A stretch of DNA of 64,000 nt from Bradyrhizobium lablabi (GTDB lineage Bacteria > Pseudomonadota > Alphaproteobacteria > Rhizobiales > Xanthobacteraceae), in the NCBI RefSeq assembly GCF_900141755.1, contig NZ_LT670844.1, positions 3,100,001 through 3,164,000 on the forward strand. Direction: 5' to 3'. A model generated the notes under the pieces. It saw nothing but the letters and a program-made list of their open reading frames with translations. It searched no databases and was not told the DNA's origin. The position numbers were made by a program, and so were the translations under genes. Of this stretch, positions 57,447 through 64,000 are shown piece after piece (position 1 is the first letter of the stretch; each line of letters begins with the position of its first letter).

Positions 57447-58556
57447 ATGCACGGAAGCAAAATTCTCGAGGAAGCCGACCGCCTGATGACGGTCTGCAAC
57501 TCCTGCCGCTACTGCGAGGGCCTGTGCGCGGTGTTTCCGGCGATGGAAATGCGGCGCTCGTTTTCCGACGGCGACCTGAATTATTTCGCCAATCTCTGCC
57601 ATTCCTGCGGCGCCTGCTACACCGACTGCCAGTTCTCGCCGCCGCATGAATTCAACGTCAATGTGCCGAAGACGCTGGCTATCGCGCGCGCGGAATCCTA
57701 CGCCGCCTATGCCTGGCCGCGCGCCTTTTCGGGCGCGTTCGCGCGCAATGGGCTTGCTATCAGCATCATCGCGGCGTTGAGCGTGGCGGCGTTCATTTTC
57801 GGCTTTGCCGCGTTTAACGACCGGCAGGTGCTGTTCGGCATCCATACCGGCCCGGGCGCTTTTTACGCGCTGATGCCGCACAACGCGATGGCGGCGCTAT
57901 TCGGCGCCGCGTTCCTTTACGCGATCGTGGCGCTGGTGATGGGCGTGCGCGCCTTCTGGCGCGATATCGGCGAGCCGATCGGCATGCTGGCCGATCCGCC
58001 ATCGCTCTGGCAGGCGATGAAGGACGCGGGCGAGTTGCGCTATCTCGATGGCGGCGGCGTCGGCTGCGTCAACGAGGATGAGCGGCCGACCGACCGGCGC
58101 AAGATTTTTCATCATTTGACGTTTTACGGTTTTGCGCTTTGTTTCGCGGCGACGTGCGTCGCGACGCTCTATCACTTTCTGCTGGCGCGTGAGGCCCCGT
58201 ATGCGTGGTGGGACCTGCCGGTCGTGCTGGGCACGCTCGGCGGCATTGGGTTGTTGATCGGGCCCGCGGGCCTGTTCGCGGAAAAATCAAAACGCGATCC
58301 CGCGCTGGTCGACGAGAAGGGCGCAGGCATGGATACAGCCTTCATCGCCATGCTGTTCCTGACCAGCTTGACCGGCATCGCGCTGTTGCTGTTACGCGAC
58401 ACGGCAGCGATGGGACCGTTGCTGGCGCTGCATCTCGGCGTGGTGTTTTCGCTGTTCGTCACCATGCCCTACGGCAAGTTCGTGCACGGCATCTATCGCT
58501 ATGTCGCGCTGGTGCGCTACGCCAAGGAGCGGCGGCAGGCGGGGCATACGGTTTAA
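57447..58556 (+). CDS. tcuB: Tricarballylate-utilisation Fe-S/cytochrome membrane protein
   Basis: This 369-residue protein has two 4Fe-4S Cys clusters near the N-terminus: Cys17/20/23/27 (CNSCRYCEGLC) and Cys51/54/57/61 (CHSCGACYTDC). Six membrane helices follow (residues about 90-365), with His residues (IFHHLTFYGF and ALYHFLLA-type) that could bind haem. This is the architecture of TcuB (CitB), which reoxidises TcuA's flavin and passes the electrons to quinone. It lies 27 bases after the hydrolase and completes the cluster. Length and Cys patterns are normal. Confidence 0.9.
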   Translation: MHGSKILEEADRLMTVCNSCRYCEGLCAVFPAMEMRRSFSDGDLNYFANLCHSCGACYTDCQFSPPHEFNVNVPKTLAIARAESYAAYAWPRAFSGAFARNGLAISIIAALSVAAFIFGFAAFNDRQVLFGIHTGPGAFYALMPHNAMAALFGAAFLYAIVALVMGVRAFWRDIGEPIGMLADPPSLWQAMKDAGELRYLDGGGVGCVNEDERPTDRRKIFHHLTFYGFALCFAATCVATLYHFLLAREAPYAWWDLPVVLGTLGGIGLLIGPAGLFAEKSKRDPALVDEKGAGMDTAFIAMLFLTSLTGIALLLLRDTAAMGPLLALHLGVVFSLFVTMPYGKFVHGIYRYVALVRYAKERRQAGHTV

Positions 58557-58557
58557 C

Positions 58558-58650
58558 CCCGTCATTGCGAGCGAAGCGAAGCAATCCATCACGCCGCGGC
58601 ACGGAAAGCTGGATTGCTTCGTCGCAAGTGCTCCTCGCAATGACGGGGCC
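58558..58650. repeat. Inverted repeat GTCATTGCGAGCGAAGCGAAGCAATCC type
   Basis: CGTCATTGCGAGCGAAGCGA on the left and TCGTCGCAAGTGCTCCTCGC plus AATGACG on the right. It is a common short palindrome family in alphaproteobacterial intergenic regions. No promoter or gene is visible in it. Confidence 0.75.
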
Positions 58651-58739
58651 GGAAATTGCGATTCAAATTTCAAACAGCAGGTACGCGTCCGCATTCTCGC
58701 GGCACGATTTGCCCGAGCTTTGCGTTTTGTTTTCCCTCA

Positions 58740-59060
58740 AACAGGAGGGAGCAGGGAATGCCGGATGCGCGCTGCACCCGCGGTCTCGTGTGCAAAATGC
58801 ACGAAAGAAAACGCACACGAGCATACAGGTTCAGCGGAGGCACTCCGACATTCCCTGCGCAATGGCTTTACGGCTTACTTCGCGCTCTCCCCGGAGAATC
58901 GGGCTTTCTTGTCTCCGTCGTCTGCGGATAGCTGGCTCATCCGCGCCCGGTCGGGCCGACTTGCCTTCCGCAGACTTGACGCCAACCACTGAGGCGTCAG
59001 GACCACACGACTTCACCGTACGCTTCAGCACCGCTCGTCAGCACGTCCTGTGATCGCTCA
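58740..59060. repeat. Dispersed non-coding repeat unit (about 320 bases)
   Basis: A block with hairpins and long spurious frames on both strands. The frame 58501-58992 reads RHSLRNGFTAYFALSPENRA, a pattern I recognise as recurring in spurious ORFs annotated across Bradyrhizobium genomes, so this is interpreted as a dispersed repeat rather than a gene. No start or ribosome site supports any frame. It may be transcribed, but function is unknown. Confidence 0.5.
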
Positions 59061-59197
59061 CGAGCCCTAAAAGCCCGCCCTGCAATCCCATCGCGCGCAC
59101 GACGCCGCCGCGTCCACCGCATCCCATCCCAACGTTCGTGACGATGGCCAACGCCCCTTCCTCGGGGACAGGATGTCGGGAGTCCTAAAACTGATTT

Positions 59198-59237
59198 GCC
59201 CGACGGGTTAAGCGAAGTCTTGCCCGTCGGGTTATTT
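59198..59237. terminator. Terminator-like hairpin CCCGACGGG…CCCGTCGGG
   Basis: Inverted repeat GCCCGACGGG…CCCGTCGGGT followed by TATTTT. The T-run follows the right arm on the + strand, so it could end rightward transcription coming from the repeat region. It is not tied to a known gene. Confidence 0.5.
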
Positions 59238-59529
59238 TGCCGCAGCCACGACCGCCATCAAGGCGTGAACGCATGAATCCACATTGTTGGGCGGGCCTCC
59301 GCTTTGCTATGCATCCCGGACTCAAGTCGGACGTCGCGTGATGTCCGAAATGTGCCGACAAGCGAAATTGCGCGCCCGCTCGAATGGAGGAGTCGCCAAC
59401 TGAGGCGGCCCGGTCGCGTGCTGCGTCGAGCACGGGCCGGGCCTCGCCAGCAGACCCAAATCCGACCCACGAAAGGCTCGCGTGTCTAGCCTTGTCGCCT
59501 TGCCGCCGAAAGGGCGACGGCGCTGGTCT
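59238..59529. other. Non-coding stretch before the small membrane protein
   Basis: Several frames are open on both strands, but none has a recognisable domain or ribosome site. The text (ATGTCCGAAATGTGCCGACAAG and similar) resembles other non-coding remnants of this genus. I see no tRNA and no strong regulatory site. Confidence 0.4.
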
Positions 59530-59916
59530 TTAGCGCGACGATAGCTGGGGCGATCGCGCCATGACGAAGTAGCCACACCCCGCCGCCCCGAAGAGATAAA
59601 TTAAGGCAGCAACCCATCCCATCGAGTTCATCGTACCTGCCATGGTCCCCATAACAACTACAACCAAACCGACCGTGTTTGCGATCACGGTGGCGATGAG
59701 CACGCCGCGCACCGATTCGGAAGAGTTGTCCCGGGCGAACCAGAAAATTAGGCCCAATGCCAAGAGTGCTGCACCGAACAGTCGCGCCATAAGAACTGAG
59801 GAAGGCGATGTCGTCATTCCATAGCTGGTCGCCACCTGTTCCGGAGCTAATACAAAGCCGACACCATGCACCAACGCAAGAACGGCAATGATTGTAAAGA
59901 ATGTTTTGATCGTCAT
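59530..59916 (-). CDS. Small four-helix membrane protein, 128 aa
   Basis: A 128-residue integral membrane protein from ATG 59916, after a GGGGGTG site, with four hydrophobic segments: TFFTIIAVLALVHGVGFVLA (about 4-23), LMARLFGAALLALGLIFWFA, GVLIATVIANTVGLVVVVMG and MGWVAALIYLFGAAGCGYFV. It resembles small DoxX/DUF4345-type membrane proteins in size and helix pattern, but no family is certain. No partner gene is adjacent. Stop and start are consistent with an independent transcript. Confidence 0.65.
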   Translation of the reverse strand: MTIKTFFTIIAVLALVHGVGFVLAPEQVATSYGMTTSPSSVLMARLFGAALLALGLIFWFARDNSSESVRGVLIATVIANTVGLVVVVMGTMAGTMNSMGWVAALIYLFGAAGCGYFVMARSPQLSSR

Positions 59917-60082
59917 GTCGTACACCCCCATCCACCGCCGACAGCGAAATGCCAACCGGCGTCGCTAACAGATCGGAACCATACCGATTAGGCAACAATC
60001 GTTATTGCAGGAACTCTCCGAGCCGACGACTGCTGCACCGCACTCCGCTCTTGCATGCCGCTGTAATTTCGGACGACTTGGT

Positions 60083-60370
60083 TTAGATCCCCGGAACAGC
60101 CAAAATATTCAGCGTGGCGGCACCGTGTCGAAGCATCTTCACTGGGGCATAATCCGGCGAGTGCCAGAATGCATGGATGGCTTCCATCGAAGGAAACTCG
60201 AACACGACCATCGGCCGTCCATCAGGTTGTCCCTCGAGGACTTCGACTTTCCCGCCCCTGACCAAAAGCTTCCCACCGAACTTCACGATAAGAGGGACGA
60301 CGGCTTCGCGATATTTCTGATACTGCCCTTCGTTATTGATCGTACTCTGAACCATGAAATAGGCAGCCAT
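60083..60370 (-). CDS. DUF1330 family protein
   Basis: This 95-residue protein matches the ferredoxin-fold DUF1330 family: YFMVQSTINNEGQYQKYREA (about 4-23), GGKLLVRGGKVEVLEG (about 32-47), then VVFEFPSMEAIHAFWHSPDY (about 55-74). These are small stress- or metabolism-related proteins of uncertain activity. A GGGAGAGAG site precedes the ATG. It lies on the same strand as the methyltransferase and desaturase upstream, with 85 bases between, so it may be part of the same transcript. Confidence 0.82.
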   Translation of the reverse strand: MAAYFMVQSTINNEGQYQKYREAVVPLIVKFGGKLLVRGGKVEVLEGQPDGRPMVVFEFPSMEAIHAFWHSPDYAPVKMLRHGAATLNILAVPGI

Positions 60371-60455
60371 AACTCTCTCCCTTCAAGCCGATATCCCCTA
60401 CGGAATGCAAACCCGCTCATTCAGGCCGCGGCCCGGCTCCCCGATTGGCGTCCTT

Positions 60456-61388
60456 TTACAGCTTCCGTATACGGATAAATAGATTGATACCGTTTGGCTC
60501 TTGATCGATTCGGACCGACGCCCCTTGAATGTTTGCGGCCTTTGCAAGAGCTAGAAGATCATCCTCGTCACGATGTATCAGTCGCCAGCCGCCAAATTCC
60601 ATGTAGCTTCGGTGCGTATTTCGATTAGAAAAATTGCCTATAACAAGTTCGCCCATAGGCGACAAGGCTGCCGACAACTTACATAACAATCTGACGAATA
60701 GATCATCTTCCAAATAGTCGAATAGCCCCGCGCTCCAAACAAGATCGTAATCATTAGCCAGCCGACATCGGAAAATGCTTTTATTTTCAAAAGACACTTG
60801 ATGGCTAAATGGTTCCAGGAGCTGCTTGGCATGTCTTACGGCGTTCGGATCTTGATCTACGCAGTGAATCTTAGCATTGCGTGTTTTATCGTTGGATGAC
60901 TCGCTAAGAAATTCAAATACGTCTCGACCTGGCCCACTTGCTACATTCAGAATTCTGACAGGCTGGCTATTGGACGCGACCGTATCTTCGAACAATCTTA
61001 TGCAGTAGTCCTTGCGAGCGCGTACTGCACGAGGCGCTGAACTCCAATGGAAATAGTGATCCCAGCGCTCCAGCGCGGGGTCGGTTGAAGTCTCCATTTT
61101 GTAGATTCGGTCAATTATTTCGAAATCGCCATGATACCCATGCGGACGAATACAAACAAACCCTTGATTTGTTTTCGTGGTGTTGAATGCACCTTTCGAG
61201 CGCTGAACGAACTCCGTAATTGCCTGACCATTTTCTAGAATTCGACATTTTTGGAGCTTATCAAAAAGCGCAGAGATCCGCTCGTATTCATGCGCTTCGG
61301 GACCCGACTTTTCAATGAAGCCACCAAGTTCTGAAAGCAGGTTTGCGAAACCCGCGTCATAGTTAGGGTTGGTAGCAGAATCATGCAT
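60456..61388 (-). CDS. PhcB-like SAM-dependent methyltransferase
   Basis: This 310-residue class I methyltransferase starts at ATG 61388, overlapping the desaturase stop by eight bases (ATGCATGA). A longer in-frame start at 61454 is less likely. N-terminal motif RPHGYHGDFEIIDRIYKMET (about 81-100) and WDHYFHWSSAPRAVRARKDY (about 109-128) match the family annotated as extracellular-factor 3-hydroxypalmitate methyl ester synthesis proteins (PhcB). SAM motif I is ILNVASGPGRDVFEFL (about 146-161), followed by VDQDPNAV. PhcB methylates 3-hydroxy fatty acids into quorum signals in Ralstonia. A similar role here, on an unsaturated substrate, is an inference from the coupled desaturase. GC is visibly lower than most of the window. 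Confidence 0.78.
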   Translation of the reverse strand: MHDSATNPNYDAGFANLLSELGGFIEKSGPEAHEYERISALFDKLQKCRILENGQAITEFVQRSKGAFNTTKTNQGFVCIRPHGYHGDFEIIDRIYKMETSTDPALERWDHYFHWSSAPRAVRARKDYCIRLFEDTVASNSQPVRILNVASGPGRDVFEFLSESSNDKTRNAKIHCVDQDPNAVRHAKQLLEPFSHQVSFENKSIFRCRLANDYDLVWSAGLFDYLEDDLFVRLLCKLSAALSPMGELVIGNFSNRNTHRSYMEFGGWRLIHRDEDDLLALAKAANIQGASVRIDQEPNGINLFIRIRKL

Positions 61389-62391
61389 GCTTGAAGCTAC
61401 TCCCGGCGGCCGTTCGAGCAGCCTCGATGCGATTTCCAGGAATTCGTACGACATTCCATACTAATCCAAATCGCTCAAGTTGAGTGATCAACCAACCATT
61501 GACGTCGATCTCTCTTGCAGAGAGTCCGTGGAAAGCGGATCTGGGAAAGCAATGATGATTGTTGTGCCATCCATCGCCGAAAGTAAGCAAAGCTATGAAG
61601 AAGTTGTTCTTGCTTCCGTTGCCCTGCTTAAACTCCTCACTACCGAAACGGTGGCCGATTGAATTTACGGACCATACGACGTTATGGAGCACCGTCGTTC
61701 GGAGACATCCGCCAATTAGCAAAGCGCTCCAGGCAGCTTCGATCCCACCAAAAACAAACCCAAAGCAATATGGTAATGCGAGGGAAAGTACTGGCCAAAT
61801 CCAATGTGTGCGGCTCAAAAACATCACCAGGCGGTCTTTTTCCAGGCCAGCGCCGTAGACCTGCACATCGGTGGTCGTACAATCAAACATCCAGCCCAAG
61901 TGCGCGTAAAGTAGACCTCGTAGGCCACCCTTCTCTTGGCCCCACGGATCAACATACGGGGAATGGACGTCACCGAATTCGTCAGTGTGTGAATGATGGC
62001 GACGATGGTCAATCACCCACCGCAGAACAGAACCTTGAAATGCCATTGAGCCAAAAGCGCCAAGCAAGAAGGCGATAACGGGAGTTGTATCGAAGCTTCT
62101 ATGAGAAAAGTAGCGGTGAAGCCCCAGGGCCGTTCCCAAACCGACGAAAAGATAAAAGATGAGAAAGGCCGACAAATCTATCAACGATAGACCACAGCGG
62201 GACATGTGTTCGATTGCGATGACGCTACCGATAAGCGGAATCCCAATGAGAATAGAATTTTCGATCCGCTTTATGACCGCTGGCGTTCCCCCGAAATGAA
62301 TCCCATTGAACGCTGTCGAACCGGGTTCAAAATTGATTGAGCGCTGAACGCGCCGTACTAATTTGCCCATGGTTGTTGCATTAGTGCTCAT
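61381..62391 (-). CDS. Acyl-CoA/fatty-acid desaturase (delta-9 type)
   Basis: This 336-residue membrane di-iron desaturase has the three His boxes in the acyl-CoA desaturase order: HRYFSH (92-97), HRRHH (129-133) and HNNHH (276-280), with WHN context. Four hydrophobic spans surround these boxes. It would introduce a cis double bond into an acyl chain. ATG 62391 is preferred; a TTG upstream is possible. Its stop overlaps the methyltransferase start, so the two are translationally coupled: product probably feeds the methyltransferase, or both modify the same lipid pool. Lower GC suggests acquisition. It is divergent from a LuxR-type regulator. Confidence 0.88.
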   Translation of the reverse strand: MSTNATTMGKLVRRVQRSINFEPGSTAFNGIHFGGTPAVIKRIENSILIGIPLIGSVIAIEHMSRCGLSLIDLSAFLIFYLFVGLGTALGLHRYFSHRSFDTTPVIAFLLGAFGSMAFQGSVLRWVIDHRRHHSHTDEFGDVHSPYVDPWGQEKGGLRGLLYAHLGWMFDCTTTDVQVYGAGLEKDRLVMFLSRTHWIWPVLSLALPYCFGFVFGGIEAAWSALLIGGCLRTTVLHNVVWSVNSIGHRFGSEEFKQGNGSKNNFFIALLTFGDGWHNNHHCFPRSAFHGLSAREIDVNGWLITQLERFGLVWNVVRIPGNRIEAARTAAGSSFKHA

Positions 62392-62519
62392 TCGGAAGGC
62401 ATTCAATCATGACCGCTCCGGTCGGACAGCAAATAGAGCCCAGACGAGGCTAAGAAACGTTCGCAAGCCTAGACAAAAAGCCGATTGGCGGTACCTTTGA
62501 CGATTGACGGTCGGTGGTC

Positions 62520-62537
62520 CTGACCCAAATGGGTTAG
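62520..62537. promoter_or_regulatory. Lux-box-sized dyad between desaturase and LuxR-type gene
   Basis: CTGACCC-AAAT-GGGTTAG, 18 bases: near-perfect inverted repeat with one mismatched pair per arm, in the 209-base divergent gap, 64 bases before the LuxR-type start. The size and symmetry resemble operators of LuxR-HTH proteins. Binding is not shown. Confidence 0.4.
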
Positions 62538-62600
62538 GGGACCAAAAATCGAGATATTTTTTGCCGAGTATAAGTTCTCTAGAGAGGCCGAATATTCTTT

Positions 62601-63698
62601 ATGGCGTCGGTGGATTTTGATCGATTGAATGCTATCAGCAGCCGCCTCGGCGAGGCAGTGATCGATCCTGGCTTATGGCCGTCTCTTATGGTGGAAATCT
62701 GTCGTGCAGCTAATACGACAGGTGCCGCGCTTCTTCAAAGTGACATGCGTACCCCTGACATTCCCATGACCGGGTCAGCGCAAGAAATTTTCCAATCCTA
62801 TTTCAAAAACAATCTTCATATTAATGATGTGCGGGCAGTCCGGGGTACTCCGCTGCTTTTGGCCGGTTCTCCGGTCGTTACCGATCAAGACATCTTCAAG
62901 TCTGAACGAGAGATGCTGCTCGACCCTCTCTATGCAGATCTCGACAATTACGGTTTCCGCTGGTGGGCGGCGGTCGGATTCATGTCTGGCTCCGCATTGT
63001 GGGGGCTGTCACTGCAAAGGACAAAACAAGAAGGTCAATTCGAAGCCCCGGAGTTAGCCGCACTATCGCAGCTCTCGCGGCGGCTGAGCGAAACGGCGAC
63101 CTTATCGAAGGCGGTGGGAAGGCTTGTGCTTTCCGGGATGACCAACGCCTTGCATCTCGTTCGCCAGCCGGCTTTAGCGCTCGACCGGCGCGGATTCGTA
63201 ATAGATGTGAATTCAAGCGCGGATAAAGTGTTTGATGAAGAAATCAGGATAAGAAATCGAAGACTTTTTGTACTCGATCAATCCGCGAAAGCTGCGCTGA
63301 CGAACTTGATCAGTCAGCTACGGAATACGCCAGATACGGCAGCGATAGAAGCAGCACCCATTGTTGTTAGACGAAAAGCAAAGCAACCCGTCGTTATCCG
63401 TATTCTGCCAGTCGACGGAGCTGCTCGGAGTCCGTTTCTTGGTGCAAGGGCCATTCTGATTCTCGACGACTTAAGTATCAGGCAGAGAGTAGAAAAGAAC
63501 GTGGTCTTATCCGCTTTCGGACTAACGCCAACGGAAGCGCAACTTGCTATTCGAATTGCTGGAGGGCTATCGCTCGACCAAGTCGCCGAAGAGTTGAATA
63601 TGAGTCGGGAAACCTCTCGCAACCATCTGAAAGCGATTTTCGCGAAAACGGGAACACATCGTCAAGGTGAATTGGTCGCCCTGCTGTCGAGGCTCTGA
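62601..63698 (+). CDS. LuxR-type HTH transcriptional regulator
   Basis: This 365-residue protein has a C-terminal GerE/LuxR HTH (about 312-360; FGLTPTEAQLAIRIAGGLSL, DQVAEELNMSRETSRNHLKA). The N-terminal 300 residues are not an acyl-homoserine-lactone domain: they lack the Trp/Tyr/Asp pattern of LuxR. A possible PAS-like segment is LALDRRGFVIDVNSSADKVF (about 193-212). It is thus a LuxR-type regulator with an unknown sensor domain. It is divergent from the desaturase/methyltransferase pair and probably controls it. Base composition is lower in GC than the rest of the window, like the pair. Confidence 0.85.
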   Translation: MASVDFDRLNAISSRLGEAVIDPGLWPSLMVEICRAANTTGAALLQSDMRTPDIPMTGSAQEIFQSYFKNNLHINDVRAVRGTPLLLAGSPVVTDQDIFKSEREMLLDPLYADLDNYGFRWWAAVGFMSGSALWGLSLQRTKQEGQFEAPELAALSQLSRRLSETATLSKAVGRLVLSGMTNALHLVRQPALALDRRGFVIDVNSSADKVFDEEIRIRNRRLFVLDQSAKAALTNLISQLRNTPDTAAIEAAPIVVRRKAKQPVVIRILPVDGAARSPFLGARAILILDDLSIRQRVEKNVVLSAFGLTPTEAQLAIRIAGGLSLDQVAEELNMSRETSRNHLKAIFAKTGTHRQGELVALLSRL

Positions 63699-64000
63699 TA
63701 AATGACCTCGCCGCTGAATACGAAGTCTTGGCGGCCGTACCCGCCAAGACAGGCACTTGTGTGCACGGCCCGATGACGCCCCGAGGTTCAGAAAACGGCA
63801 GTGTAACTGTCTGCTCGACATCTGGGAGGACGTCGGGGCCGGTCGAATGAAATATGTCTGGTGGTCGCCGACTTCCGAGTTGAGTCAATCGCGTCGATTT
63901 TGCCATGTCCGCGGGATGACCGGTTTGGGGGTAATATCAGAAGTGCCGACACCGGCTATGAATCGGGCTCTCGGTAAAGGTTAGTCAATCCCTACAAATC
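63699..64000. other. Terminal intergenic stretch, no convincing gene
   Basis: From the LuxR-type stop to the window edge. Frames on both strands are open (for example 63757-63984 on +, 63547-63906 on -), but without a ribosome site, family match or typical codon use. It resembles degenerate non-coding sequence common in this genus. Confidence 0.45.

Noticed and set aside
54774..57881. A 1035-codon open frame on the minus strand
   Set aside because: It is antisense to the convincing tcuA, hydrolase and tcuB genes, has no domain and reflects high GC third positions.
58501..58992. A 163-codon frame after tcuB
   Set aside because: Its reading resembles the recurring spurious frame of a dispersed repeat and has no ribosome site, so it is treated as repeat, not gene.
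61389..61454. Upstream start of the methyltransferase at 61454
   Set aside because: It would overlap the desaturase by 74 bases. The eight-base ATGCATGA overlap with start at 61388 is the normal coupling arrangement and follows a GGGAG site.
63757..63984. A 75-codon frame at the window end
   Set aside because: No ribosome site, no family resemblance, and overlapping frames are open on the other strand; looks like degenerate intergenic DNA.

Overview
The window reads as chromosomal DNA of a Bradyrhizobium-like alphaproteobacterium. The evidence is high GC, dense acyl-CoA and aromatic-acid metabolism, many short palindromic repeats of the kind scattered through Bradyrhizobium/Rhodopseudomonas intergenic regions, an Irr-type iron control element before an mbfA-like gene, and a relative of the rhizobial MloK1 channel. 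No tRNA, rRNA, CRISPR array, prophage or integrase was seen.

Layout. (1) 1-8.7 kb: an enoyl-CoA hydratase / feruloyl-CoA synthase-like ligase / SDR operon, a DUF3237 gene, a DctPQM TRAP transporter and, divergently, 4-hydroxybenzoate 3-monooxygenase (pobA). This suggests uptake and breakdown of phenylpropanoid-type aromatic acids through 4-hydroxybenzoate to protocatechuate. (2) 8.7-19.1 kb: GST, thioesterase, LysR and WYL regulators, a YkgJ protein, a haloalkane dehalogenase, a TAXI-type binding protein and a cyclic-nucleotide-gated K+ channel. (3) 19.2-20.4 kb: a complete IS4-family element inside a palindromic repeat. (4) 20.5-33.4 kb: nitroreductase, three acyl-CoA dehydrogenases, a second feruloyl-CoA synthase paralogue, an enoyl-CoA hydratase remnant, SDR, TetR, thiolase, acyl-CoA ligase and an epoxide hydrolase-like protein. 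(5) 33.5-45.7 kb: a His-rich exported protein, mbfA with its iron box, an outer-membrane protein, cytochrome b561, amidase, alcohol dehydrogenase, an AidB-like acyl-CoA dehydrogenase, GST, SDR and enoyl-CoA hydratase. (6) 45.7-52.2 kb: two divergent GlxA-type regulator/SDR pairs with near-identical operators, then small proteins, TetR, GNAT and DUF1127 genes. (7) 52.3-58.6 kb: a tricarballylate-utilisation cluster (tcuR-tcuC-tcuA-secreted hydrolase-tcuB). (8) 58.6-64 kb: a repeat-rich gap, then genes of visibly lower GC: a small membrane protein, a DUF1330 protein, an overlapping fatty-acid desaturase / PhcB-like methyltransferase pair and a divergent LuxR-type regulator.

The most interesting candidate is that last group. 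A desaturase is translationally coupled to a methyltransferase resembling the family that makes 3-hydroxy-fatty-acid methyl ester signals, beside a LuxR-HTH regulator with a lux-box-sized dyad between them. Other notable signals are a small repeat module found only at the tips of other palindromic repeats (four copies, three host families), the duplicated GlxA/SDR operator, and several strong palindromic operators next to their likely regulator genes.
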